A stretch of DNA of 7,871 nucleotides from Flavobacteriaceae bacterium (GCA_013042255.1 JABDQK010000245.1:1-7871), one strand, 5' to 3'; shown: positions 1 through 6,692, counted from the first letter of the stretch. The notes: a model not told the origin generated them from the letters alone. Numbers and translations: made by a program.

Positions 1-122
1 TTGCCGATGGAGTCGAGAATGCAAAAAGAAAGTCCATTCAGGCTCACCTGAATGGACAACTTATAATAATCTTCTAGAATTATATCGTTAATAGCCTCGC
101 TATTGGTCTCCTTTTTTGTCAT
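1..122 (-). CDS. DUF3822 family protein, N-terminal 40 codons (runs off window)
   Basis: The minus strand is open from an ATG at 122-120 to the left edge, giving 40 full codons and no stop. The peptide begins MTKKETNSEAINDIIL and continues with the stretch KLSIQVSLNGLSFC at about residues 21-34. I recognise that stretch as the conserved N-terminus of the Bacteroidota DUF3822 family, whose function is unknown. The start lies inside the preceding gene: the two overlap by 23 bases (100-122) in different frames, so translational coupling is likely and both probably share one transcript. In related genomes I recall this family next to the rRNA methyltransferase gene rsmD, which would lie outside the window. 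A perfect 11-bp hairpin at 32-57 falls inside this coding sequence. The family call rests on a short peptide recognised from memory; that the frame is coding is more certain than its name. Confidence 0.75.
   Translation of the reverse strand, partial: MTKKETNSEAINDIILEDYYKLSIQVSLNGLSFCILDSIG
32..57 (-). repeat. Perfect 11-bp inverted repeat inside the DUF3822 coding start
   Basis: GTCCATTCAGG at 32-42 pairs perfectly with CCTGAATGGAC at 47-57 across a 4-base loop. Read on the minus strand, the stem is followed by TTTCTTTTTGC, which looks like an intrinsic terminator. However, it sits about 65 to 90 bases inside an open reading frame and encodes the conserved residues SIQVSLNG. It is therefore either a chance product of the codons or an early intragenic attenuator. 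It should not be taken as the end of the 100-750 gene. Confidence 0.6.
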
Positions 123-750
123 AAATAGGGGGCCAGTTTCCGTTAGTACTTACCTCGGTAAGTGAACCAACTTTGATCTCCGATCCATTTACTTCTTCCA
201 CGCTAATTTGAGCGTTTTCTCTTGTGAGGAGGTCTTTAGGCTGGTCGTAGAGTACAATGTCTTTTTTAACCTTCACTTCAAATACAGGGGCTCTATAACC
301 ACTTTTATCGATAATATCGGCTTTCATTTCAAACTGTTCTCCTCCCTCTGCATAAGGAATAGACATCATAGATTTATATCGATCATCGCCTTTAAAGAGT
401 GAATCTTTAACAGAAACAAAACCTAAGGTATCAACGATAGTCACTTCTTTGAGGAGATCAATTCCGTATGTTTTGTCAAACTCCATATAAGAAGAATCAC
501 GTCGCTGGGTAATTGTGTATTTGCCAGTATCCACAAATGAAATTAGACTTTTAAAATCATTCGCAAATTTTCCATTAACCGTTTTATAGGCTTCCTGGGA
601 ATTTCGGATATCTTTCATTACAGAAATCACCTTACTAAAGCGTTCCTGTTTTACTTTTTTAAACTCAATAGGCCCAGTAACTGATCGATAGATCAAATAA
701 CCTAAAACAATACATGCGATCCAAAGTACTATTTGCAGAATGGTTTTCAT
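100..750 (-). CDS. Conserved hypothetical membrane-anchored protein, 216 aa
   Basis: No function can be named. The protein starts with one hydrophobic segment at about residues 4-21 and has no signal-peptidase or lipobox motif, so it is probably anchored with the rest in the periplasm. A helical stretch follows (about 29-55), and then a segment IRNSQEAYKTVNGKF at 48-62. This resembles the region after the N-terminal helix of type IV pseudopilins (helix, AxxxY, NGxY/F), although there is no prepilin peptidase site or E at position +5. The rest is mixed and charged, with likely beta strands and a polar C-terminus. The ATG at 750-748 has no Shine-Dalgarno sequence but lies 28 to 35 bases from a good Bacteroidota promoter candidate. 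The stop overlaps the DUF3822 start by 23 bases. The gene is real on grounds of length, promoter and coupling; its role is open. Confidence 0.85.
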   Translation of the reverse strand: MKTILQIVLWIACIVLGYLIYRSVTGPIEFKKVKQERFSKVISVMKDIRNSQEAYKTVNGKFANDFKSLISFVDTGKYTITQRRDSSYMEFDKTYGIDLLKEVTIVDTLGFVSVKDSLFKGDDRYKSMMSIPYAEGGEQFEMKADIIDKSGYRAPVFEVKVKKDIVLYDQPKDLLTRENAQISVEEVNGSEIKVGSLTEVSTNGNWPPIYDKKGDQ

Positions 751-784
751 TAGAACTCGAATTAGTTAAATTTAGCGGTTCCAA

Positions 785-813
785 CAAATCTACAATTTTT
801 TTTTAATCGCAAA
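785..813 (-). promoter_or_regulatory. Bacteroidota-type promoter for the 216-aa protein gene
   Basis: On the minus strand TTTG (813-810) is followed after 17 bases by TAGATTTG (792-785). This matches the -33 TTTG and -7 TAnnTTTG consensus of the Bacteroidota primary sigma factor. Transcription would start near 778, about 28 bases ahead of the ATG at 750. The spacer contains a run of nine A residues on that strand. It probably drives both leftward genes. No start site has been mapped. Confidence 0.6.
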
Positions 814-817
814 AGGT

Positions 818-845
818 TTTGACCTAAAAATCCTCTTTATCTTTG
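818..845 (+). promoter_or_regulatory. Bacteroidota-type promoter candidate for the helicase operon
   Basis: TTTG at 818-821 is followed after 16 bases by TATCTTTG at 838-845, a full match to TAnnTTTG with a spacer one base shorter than the usual lower limit. Transcription would begin near 851-853, almost on the ATG at 853, so the message would be leaderless or nearly so. The element lies back to back with the leftward promoter: the two TTTG boxes are only four bases apart. The match is good but the position is unusual, so the true start may lie elsewhere. Confidence 0.4.
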
Positions 846-852
846 GGCTCCT

Positions 853-2286
853 ATGGTAACAACCACCCCGGCTTCTTTCTACGCATTACTGAAGAACAAC
901 TTCCCGCATCACCCCACTGAAAAGCAGGATATAACGCTGCAATTGCTATCTGAATTCCTGCTTTCGAAGACGAAGGATGATTTATTCTTACTCAAGGGCT
1001 TTGCCGGAACAGGTAAGACCACAATCATAGGTAATTTGGTTACCAATCTGTGGAACACCAAAATGAAATCTGTTTTAATGGCTCCTACGGGCAGGGCGGC
1101 CAAGGTAATGTCTGCTTATGCCAAAACACAGGCTTTTACCATTCATCGGAAGATATACTTCCCAAGGAAACAAAGAGGTGGCGGGATACAGTTTGTTTTG
1201 GCTCCCAATAAACACAGAAATACTGTTTTTATTGTAGATGAAGCTTCGATGATCCCGGATACACCATCAGACAGTAAACTCTTTGAGAATGGTTCTTTGC
1301 TTGATGACCTTATTCAATTTGTATATTCCGGGCATCAATGCAAGCTGATTTTAATCGGGGATACGGCTCAGTTGCCTCCGGTACGGCTGACATTGAGTCC
1401 GGCCCTTAACGAACATCAGCTACAATCGCGTTTTGACAAAGATGTTACAGTCATTGAACTCGATGAAGTGGTAAGGCAGGTTCAGGATTCCGGAATCCTT
1501 GTCAATGCCACAGATTTAAGGAATCATCTTGACGATCACCTAAACGCCACTTTTCAGTTTCAGCTTAACTCTTTTGCGGATATTGTCCGCCTTACTGATG
1601 GTTATGCCATACAGGAGGCCATAGAAGAAGCCTATTCCTCTCAGGGAAAGGAGGAGACTGCATTGATCGTCAGATCGAACAAAAGGGCTAATTTATACAA
1701 TGAAAATATCAGGAATAGAATCCTCTTCCTTGAGAACGATCTGGCCGCCGGGGACTATCTCATGGTGGTCAAGAATAATTACTACTGGCTTAACCCTAAG
1801 TCGGAAGCAGGATTTATCGCCAATGGAGACATCATTGAGATTCTGGAAATATTCTCTTTTAAAGAACTTTACGGCTTTCGCTTTGCTGAAGTGAAAATCA
1901 GAATGACGGATTACCCCAATCAAAAGCCTTTTGAAACGGTACTGCTACTCGATACCTTAACGGCTGAGACGCCATCTCTGTCTTATGAAGACGGCAACAG
2001 GCTCTATCAGGAGGTGCTGAAGGATTACGCACATGAATCCTCCAAATACAAGAAGTTCCTGGGAGTAAAAAACAATACTTTTTTTAATGCCTTACAGGTA
2101 AAATTCTCTTATGCAATAACCTGCCATAAATCTCAGGGAGGGCAATGGCACACGGTGTTTGTAGAACAACCCTACCTGCCCTCCGATCCGGACAGGGAAT
2201 ATTTTCGCTGGTTGTATACAGCCATAACCCGAGCTCGGGAAAAGTTGTACTTAATTGGGTTTAAAGACGATTTTTTTCTTGATTGA
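853..2286 (+). CDS. RecD/Dda-like superfamily 1 DNA helicase (AAA family ATPase), 477 aa
   Basis: This is an ATP-dependent DNA helicase of the SF1B RecD/Dda type, which would move along single-stranded DNA and unwind duplexes in repair or replication. All core motifs are visible: Q25 in TEKQ, Walker A GFAGTGKTT at 49-57 (K55), motif Ia APTGRAAK at 77-84, Walker B IVDEAS with D129/E130, motif III IGDTAQLPPV at 168-177, motif IV with R208/Q209, motif V ITCHKSQGGQW at 422-432, and motif VI YTAITRAREKL at 455-465. There is no RecBCD-type or RecD2 N-terminal extension, so the length is close to phage T4 Dda (about 440 aa). The ATG start puts the helicase core right after a short conserved FYALLKNNFPHHPTEKQ lead. 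It is the first gene of a rightward series. The family is certain; its exact cellular role is not known. Confidence 0.95.
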   Translation: MVTTTPASFYALLKNNFPHHPTEKQDITLQLLSEFLLSKTKDDLFLLKGFAGTGKTTIIGNLVTNLWNTKMKSVLMAPTGRAAKVMSAYAKTQAFTIHRKIYFPRKQRGGGIQFVLAPNKHRNTVFIVDEASMIPDTPSDSKLFENGSLLDDLIQFVYSGHQCKLILIGDTAQLPPVRLTLSPALNEHQLQSRFDKDVTVIELDEVVRQVQDSGILVNATDLRNHLDDHLNATFQFQLNSFADIVRLTDGYAIQEAIEEAYSSQGKEETALIVRSNKRANLYNENIRNRILFLENDLAAGDYLMVVKNNYYWLNPKSEAGFIANGDIIEILEIFSFKELYGFRFAEVKIRMTDYPNQKPFETVLLLDTLTAETPSLSYEDGNRLYQEVLKDYAHESSKYKKFLGVKNNTFFNALQVKFSYAITCHKSQGGQWHTVFVEQPYLPSDPDREYFRWLYTAITRAREKLYLIGFKDDFFLD

Positions 2287-2320
2287 TAATACGTTACTTT
2301 AGTCAAAAGAACCTCAGCAG

Positions 2321-2890
2321 ATGACCGCAGAGACCATGATCAGTATTTTTTTGGGAATAGGCCTGGCAGCCTCAGTGGGCTTCAGGGTGTTTTTACCTCT
2401 TTTCGTACTCAGTCTGGCCGCTTATTTTCAAGTATGGGAACTCAATGATCAGTGGGAATGGATCGGTAGTATTCCCGCGCTGATTACTTTAGGGGTGGCT
2501 ACAGTGGTTGAGATATTTGCCTATTTTATTCCTTATGTAGATAATTTACTAGACAGTATTGCCCTTCCATTGGCGGCTTTAGCAGGAACGGCGGTAATGG
2601 TTGCTACTGTTTCAGAACTGGATCCGGTCATTACCTGGTCCCTGGCAATTATCGCAGGTGGCGGAACGGCAGCGGCCATAAAAGGGGCTTCAGCAACAGG
2701 GAGACTAACGTCTACGGCAACAACGGCAGGCATAGGAAATCCAATTATATCCCTTATCGAAACGGCAACAGCTTTGTTGATGTCTGTGGTTTCGGTCATT
2801 GCCCCTGTAATTGCCTCTATCCTGGTAATTCTGTTGTTGATTTTTATCTTTACCATTTACAGGAAGTTAAGGCCCAGATTAAGCAAATAA
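2321..2890 (+). CDS. DUF4126 domain integral membrane protein, 189 aa
   Basis: This is a membrane protein of the DUF4126 family, function unknown. The features I recognise are [15 protein letters not shown] near the N-terminus (residues 14-28), PYVDNLLD at 71-78, a glycine/alanine-rich stretch [13 protein letters not shown] at 113-125, and GIGNPIIS at 137-144. Hydrophobic segments lie at about 5-36, 50-70, 79-97, 104-120 and 142-181, the last long enough to cross the membrane more than once or form a hairpin. The end is basic (RKLRPRLSK), which suggests a cytoplasmic C-terminus. It starts 34 bases after the helicase stop and ends 22 bases before kdsB, so it is probably cotranscribed. No Shine-Dalgarno sequence is obvious. 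The neighbours give no firm clue to function. Confidence 0.9.
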   Translation: MTAETMISIFLGIGLAASVGFRVFLPLFVLSLAAYFQVWELNDQWEWIGSIPALITLGVATVVEIFAYFIPYVDNLLDSIALPLAALAGTAVMVATVSELDPVITWSLAIIAGGGTAAAIKGASATGRLTSTATTAGIGNPIISLIETATALLMSVVSVIAPVIASILVILLLIFIFTIYRKLRPRLSK

Positions 2891-2912
2891 GCAGATAGAT
2901 AGAAGAAATAAT

Positions 2913-3641
2913 ATGAAAATAATCGCCATGATTCCCGCCAGGTACGCTGCTTCCCGATTTCCGGGAAAGCTTATGCAGGATCTGGGAGGGAAACCGGTTA
3001 TCCTGAGAACGTATGAAGCCGCCCTGGCAACGGGTTTGTTTGAGGAGGTATACGTGGTAACTGACAGCGAACTTATTTATAAGACAATTGAGGAAGAAGG
3101 CGGGAAGGCGATGATGAGTAAGGAAGAACACGAATGTGGGAGTGACAGGATAGCAGAAGCCGTAGAAAACCTGGATGTGGATATAGTGGTCAATGTACAG
3201 GGCGATGAGCCGTTTACGGATAAAGAAAGCCTTGCAAGTCTTATACAGGTGTTTAAGCAGGATGAAGCAGGTGAAATTGACCTTGCATCGCTGATGACAA
3301 AAATCACAGAAAGAGATGATATAGAGAACCCCAATACAGTAAAAGTGATTGTGGACCAACGAAATTTTGCGCTGTATTTCTCGAGATCGGTGATACCGTA
3401 TCCAAGGGCTACGGGAATAATCCCAACATATTACAAACACAAAGGGGTGTATGCTTTCAGGAAGCAGGCTGTACTCGATTTTAAGAGGTTGCCAATGTTA
3501 CCCCTCGAAGCTTCTGAAAAAATTGAAGCCATCAGGTACCTGGAGTACGGGAAGAAGATTAAGATGGTAGAGACAAGTATCACGGGTATCGAAATTGATA
3601 CTCCGGAAGATCTCGAAAAAGCAAAAGCAGCATGGAAGTAG
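2913..3641 (+). CDS. kdsB: 3-deoxy-manno-octulosonate cytidylyltransferase (CMP-Kdo synthetase), 242 aa
   Basis: KdsB joins Kdo (or 8-amino-Kdo) to CMP from CTP in the cytoplasm, giving the activated sugar for the inner core of lipopolysaccharide. The N-terminal nucleotide-binding segment [13 protein letters not shown] (7-19) is classical, followed by TDSELI at 50-55. NVQGDEPF at 94-101 carries the magnesium ligand D98, [12 protein letters not shown] at 154-165 and [11 protein letters not shown] at 173-183 line the sugar pocket, and the end IDTPEDLE holds the second metal ligand D229. Length is typical (about 245 aa). The motif written SGTDR in E. coli and Shewanella reads CGSDR here (75-79), which I recall as normal for flavobacterial KdsB. 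The gene overlaps the HAD gene by 10 bases and is two genes from kdnB, so the substrate may be 8-amino-Kdo rather than Kdo. Confidence 0.95.
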   Translation: MKIIAMIPARYAASRFPGKLMQDLGGKPVILRTYEAALATGLFEEVYVVTDSELIYKTIEEEGGKAMMSKEEHECGSDRIAEAVENLDVDIVVNVQGDEPFTDKESLASLIQVFKQDEAGEIDLASLMTKITERDDIENPNTVKVIVDQRNFALYFSRSVIPYPRATGIIPTYYKHKGVYAFRKQAVLDFKRLPMLPLEASEKIEAIRYLEYGKKIKMVETSITGIEIDTPEDLEKAKAAWK

Positions 3642-4330
3642 ATTTCAGTGGAATAAAAGTGATTGGTTTTGATGCCGATGACACTCTCTGGGTGAATGAA
3701 ACTTATTTCAGGGAAGCTGAAGAAGAGTTTACATCACTTTTAGAAAATTATGAAACCAAAAACAAAATCGATCAGGAACTATTCAGGACAGAGATCGATA
3801 ATTTGGATCTCTACGGTTATGGGATCAAGAGCTTTACACTTTCCATGATCGAATCGGCCCTGGATATTTCAAATAATCAGGTGTCGCAGACAACCCTTTC
3901 AAAAATTTTGAATCTTGGTAAAAGAATGATTGCCCATCCCGTAGAATTGCTTGATGACGTGGAAGAAGTGCTGAAGGAACTAGCTGATAAATACCGACTT
4001 ATTGTTTTAACAAAGGGAGATCTTTTAGATCAGGAGCGCAAACTGGACCGATCGGGTTTATCTGAGTATTTTCACCATGTGGAAGTGTTAAGCGATAAAA
4101 AAGAAATGAATTATAAAAACCTTTTAGACCACCTGGAGATCGGTGTAGAGGAATTTCTAATGATCGGGAATTCCCTTAAATCTGATGTATTGCCTATCTT
4201 AGCTATAGGCGCTAAGGCTGTTCATGTTCCCTTTCACACTACCTGGGCACATGAGGAAGTAGACCCATCAGTACATACGAATGACCATCTTACTCTCTCT
4301 GGAATAAAGGACATCTTAAAATACCTCTGA
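3632..4330 (+). CDS. HAD-superfamily hydrolase (YjjG-like phosphatase), 232 aa
   Basis: This is a haloacid dehalogenase-type phosphatase. Motif I is FDADDTLW at 13-20, with nucleophile D14 and acid/base D16. Motif II is VLTKGD with T127, the motif III lysine is probably K156 in SDKKE, and motif IV is MIGNSLKSD at 177-185, with D185 and N180 where many family members have Asp. A helical insert between motifs I and II (about 21-110) is a C1-type cap, so this is not the capless KdsC type that normally dephosphorylates Kdo-8-phosphate. The start overlaps the kdsB end by 10 bases and the stop is 7 bases before kdnB, which argues for one translationally coupled unit. By position it could act on a Kdo-pathway phosphate, but the sequence does not identify the substrate; general housecleaning of nucleotide or sugar phosphates is equally possible. 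Confidence 0.9.
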   Translation: MEVDFSGIKVIGFDADDTLWVNETYFREAEEEFTSLLENYETKNKIDQELFRTEIDNLDLYGYGIKSFTLSMIESALDISNNQVSQTTLSKILNLGKRMIAHPVELLDDVEEVLKELADKYRLIVLTKGDLLDQERKLDRSGLSEYFHHVEVLSDKKEMNYKNLLDHLEIGVEEFLMIGNSLKSDVLPILAIGAKAVHVPFHTTWAHEEVDPSVHTNDHLTLSGIKDILKYL

Positions 4331-4337
4331 GCCCCCA

Positions 4338-5465
4338 ATGAAAACTAAGAAAAAACCAGCAACTTCAATGGCTAAAAAAGGATTCCCAGCCCGATTCAAG
4401 AATTTTCCTATGGTACCCAGGGTAGTTTATGGTGCTGGCTGCTTTGATCAACTGGGCGACATACTATTACCAAAGAGAAAGAATTCAGAAGCCCCCGTTA
4501 TTTACCTGGTTGATGAGGTGTTTGAACATAAATCGCTGCCAGGCAGGCTTCCGGTATTGTTTAACGATAAGGTAATCTTTATTTCAGCCGATGAAGAACC
4601 CAAAACCGAGCAGGTTGATTCCCTGGTGAGTTATATAAAAGAGGAGTTTGAGGAATTGCCTTCCGGTGTAGTGGGAATAGGAGGTGGAACCCTTCTGGAT
4701 CTGGCTAAGGCTGTATCTATCATGCTCAACAATAACGGGAGTGCACATAATTATCAGGGATGGGACCTGGTGGGAAAACCAGCCATATATCACGTGGGAA
4801 TACCTACCATCAGCGGTACAGGCGCTGAGGTTTCAAGGACTACTGTCTTACTGGGACCTAGTAAAAAACTCGGGATCAATTCAGATTACACCACTTTTGA
4901 CCAGGTACTCTTAGACCCTGATCTTACCATAGGGGTGCCCAAAGACCAATGGTTTTATACCGGGATGGACTGCTATATACACTGTATTGAGTCGCTCAAT
5001 GGAAGTTATCTCAATGCTTTTAGCCAGAGTTACGGAGAAAAGGCACTGGATATGTGCAAAGAAGTTTTTCTGGGAGATCTGAGTCCTGAAGAATCCAGGG
5101 AGAAACTGATGATGGCATCCTGGCACGGGGGAATGAGCATAGCTTATTCACAAGTGGGTGTAGCGCATGCCATGAGTTATGGGTTGTCTTATGTTCTCGG
5201 GACAAAGCACGGAATTGGTAATTGTCTCGTATTTCAGCACCTGCAGGAATATTATCCGGAAGGGGTGAAGCTGTTCCACGAGATGAAACGGCAGCATAAG
5301 ATTGAATTGCCTAAAAATATCTGCTCGGCTCTAACCGACGAGGAAATGGATACCATGATCTCCGTATCCCTGGGCATGGAACCTCTGTGGGAGAATGCTC
5401 TCGGCAGGTCATGGCGCGAAAAGATCAGCAGGGAAACACTGAAGGAGCTCTATCTTAAAATATAA
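4338..5465 (+). CDS. kdnB: Iron-containing alcohol dehydrogenase family, likely Kdo 8-oxidase KdnB, 375 aa
   Basis: The fold is that of group III iron-dependent alcohol dehydrogenases and dehydroquinate synthase. Visible are the nucleotide-binding GIGGGTLLDLAKA (113-125), PTISGTGAEVSRT (156-168) and all four metal ligands: D211 and H215 in GMDCYIHCIES, H277 in VAHAMSYG and H291 in TKHGIGN. The start FKNFPMVPRVVYGAGCF at 20-36 is what I recall of KdnB proteins. In Shewanella KdnB oxidises C8 of Kdo to an aldehyde that the aminotransferase KdnA converts to 8-amino-Kdo. Linkage to kdsB fits this role well. The first 19 residues are a basic, lysine-rich extension; M11 is a possible alternative start. 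KdnA is not in the window. A different alcohol or polyol substrate cannot be excluded. The fold is near certain, the KdnB role probable. Confidence 0.8.
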   Translation: MKTKKKPATSMAKKGFPARFKNFPMVPRVVYGAGCFDQLGDILLPKRKNSEAPVIYLVDEVFEHKSLPGRLPVLFNDKVIFISADEEPKTEQVDSLVSYIKEEFEELPSGVVGIGGGTLLDLAKAVSIMLNNNGSAHNYQGWDLVGKPAIYHVGIPTISGTGAEVSRTTVLLGPSKKLGINSDYTTFDQVLLDPDLTIGVPKDQWFYTGMDCYIHCIESLNGSYLNAFSQSYGEKALDMCKEVFLGDLSPEESREKLMMASWHGGMSIAYSQVGVAHAMSYGLSYVLGTKHGIGNCLVFQHLQEYYPEGVKLFHEMKRQHKIELPKNICSALTDEEMDTMISVSLGMEPLWENALGRSWREKISRETLKELYLKI

Positions 5466-5550
5466 TCCTGTCCTCGTTTCGATCCGAACTTGGTCCTGAT
5501 CTGTACAATATATAATATCCGACTTAAATTGTTATTTTACCGGGAATCAT

Positions 5551-6093
5551 ATGATGCAAAAACTGAGTTCTTTTATCTTTTATCGATTGTGGGGCTGGGA
5601 ACTCATCGGACGTTTTCCGGAAATAACCAAATGCGTTGTGATTGTCGCCCCTCATACCAGTTGGGTGGATTTTATTATAGGATTGCTTGTTCGCAGTATT
5701 GTTGGGCAGGAGGTAAATTTTATAGGCAAGCACAGTTTGTTTAAACCGCCTTTTGGTTGGATCTTCCGCAGCCTTGGAGGTACTCCTATAGACCGCAGCA
5801 AAAACAGCGATACCGTAGCCCAAACGGTAGAGATCTTCAGGCAAAGAGAAGTGTTCAGACTCGCCCTGTCACCCGAAGGGACTAGAAAAAAAGTAGAAAA
5901 ATGGAAAACAGGCTTTTATTATATTGCCCGTCAGGCAAATGTACCCATCGTCATGGTGGCACTTGACTTTGGAAAAAAGCAGGTAAAAATCTCAGATCCT
6001 GTTTGGACCTCTGGCGACATCAATGCCGATATGGAAACCTTTATGGGTTTCTTTCAGGGAGTGGAAGGTAAGATACCAGAATACGGAATATAA
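5551..6093 (+). CDS. PlsC-like 1-acyl-glycerol-3-phosphate acyltransferase family, 180 aa
   Basis: This enzyme belongs to the glycerolipid acyltransferase family, which transfers an acyl chain to a hydroxyl group at the membrane, typically lysophosphatidate to phosphatidate. The catalytic HX4D motif is APHTSWVD, with H35 and D40. Motif II is GGTPIDR at 76-82, and motif III is SPEGTR at 107-112. It is shorter than classical PlsC (about 240 aa), lacks the N-terminal transmembrane helices, and matches a compact 180-aa form I recall in Bacteroidota. Two ATG codons in tandem (5551, 5554) leave the exact start ambiguous by one residue. It begins 85 bases after kdnB, a gap in which I see no convincing promoter or terminator, so read-through from the upstream operon is possible. 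A bidirectional hairpin follows the stop at once. The acceptor lipid is not determined; with Kdo genes upstream, an ornithine lipid or lipid A role is only conceivable. Confidence 0.88.
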   Translation: MMQKLSSFIFYRLWGWELIGRFPEITKCVVIVAPHTSWVDFIIGLLVRSIVGQEVNFIGKHSLFKPPFGWIFRSLGGTPIDRSKNSDTVAQTVEIFRQREVFRLALSPEGTRKKVEKWKTGFYYIARQANVPIVMVALDFGKKQVKISDPVWTSGDINADMETFMGFFQGVEGKIPEYGI

Positions 6094-6135
6094 AAATGAC
6101 CCCTGCTTATGGAAGCAAGGGTCATAGGTGTTTTT
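6092..6135. terminator. Bidirectional intrinsic terminator between convergent genes
   Basis: ATGACCC (6096-6102) pairs with GGGTCAT (6119-6125), and inside it TGCTT (6104-6108) pairs with AAGCA (6113-6117) around the loop ATGG. One C/A mismatch separates the two stem parts. The plus side ends in TTTTT at 6131-6135, and the A run at 6092-6096 gives a TTTTT tract on the minus strand. It begins inside the acyltransferase stop codon and lies 45 bases after the lipoprotein stop, so it can end both convergent transcripts. Confidence 0.85.
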
Positions 6136-6179
6136 ACCCTTATTGATCATCGGGATAATCTCATACAGCGGCTACCGAA

Positions 6180-6692
6180 TTAGGTCCTGACAAAAGTTAA
6201 ATTGATACAGGCTTCTTCATCATTTTCATCACCATCAAAGTCCCACTCGGCTACAACAGAACCTGAGGTTAGCCTGAATGTATTACCGGACAGGGTATCT
6301 CCAAAATATGTTGGGTCATTCGGCTCGTCATCGTCAAATTGAATTGCGAAAAATTCCCCATCCTCAAAGTATATGGTACCTGATGCGGTTTCTGGAAAGG
6401 TCTGACCTTCATACATGATCATTGCGTTTAGGGTAAACCTTCCGTTGGACTGTACGGTTAGCGTGGCGCTACCACCTTCAGCAATTACATCAAAACTACT
6501 GGGATTGGGAATTGTTCCCTGGCCACAGAAAGTTAGTACGTACTCTGTAGCATCCCAGGTGCCTTGTAATTCACTTATACAGTAATTAGGACCACAATCT
6601 GCTTTTTCATCCCCATTCTCCTTTGAGCATGAAAGCATCAAAAATGAGAACAATAGGGGGGCTAATAATAAAATCTTGCTTAGTGTTTTCAT
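6180..6692 (-). CDS. Secreted lipoprotein, lipocalin-like, 170 aa
   Basis: A lipoprotein signal is clear: positive MKTLSK start, hydrophobic core 7-21, and a lipobox ending LMLSC with the lipidated cysteine C22. The following SKENGDEK is charged, with a K-E pair close to the lysine/acid-rich export signals that send Bacteroidota lipoproteins to the cell surface, so surface display is possible. The mature part begins CISELQGTWDATEY (38-51) and is rich in predicted beta strands, like the small lipocalin-like proteins common in this phylum. Four further cysteines (C33, C38, C56, C162) could form two disulfides. The tail has an acidic cluster, DFDGDENDEEA, at about 151-161, perhaps calcium-binding. 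The ligand is unknown. The gene is monocistronic, between the bidirectional terminator and its own promoter region. Confidence 0.85.
   Translation of the reverse strand: MKTLSKILLLAPLLFSFLMLSCSKENGDEKADCGPNYCISELQGTWDATEYVLTFCGQGTIPNPSSFDVIAEGGSATLTVQSNGRFTLNAMIMYEGQTFPETASGTIYFEDGEFFAIQFDDDEPNDPTYFGDTLSGNTFRLTSGSVVAEWDFDGDENDEEACINLTFVRT

Noticed and set aside
21..57. Intrinsic terminator ending the 100-750 gene
   Set aside because: The hairpin is inside the open DUF3822 frame and encodes conserved residues, so it does not close the transcription unit in the simple sense.
2533..2856. 107-aa minus-strand reading frame
   Set aside because: It is antisense to the DUF4126 gene; its Ala/Val-rich composition mirrors the codons of the membrane protein.
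2850..3440. 196-aa minus-strand reading frame
   Set aside because: It lies opposite kdsB, which has all its family motifs in the plus frame. The translation is rich in Cys, His and Phe without any recognisable domain, as expected of a shadow frame.
5490..5516. TTGGTC-N15-TATAAT, an E. coli-like sigma-70 promoter ahead of the acyltransferase
   Set aside because: The host looks like Bacteroidota, whose primary sigma factor uses TTTG/TAnnTTTG; the spacer is also short at 15 bases. It is probably chance in AT-rich sequence.
5490..5744. Plus-strand frame of 84 codons starting before the acyltransferase
   Set aside because: It overlaps the acyltransferase N-terminus, including the HX4D motif, in another frame, and its peptide shows no known features.
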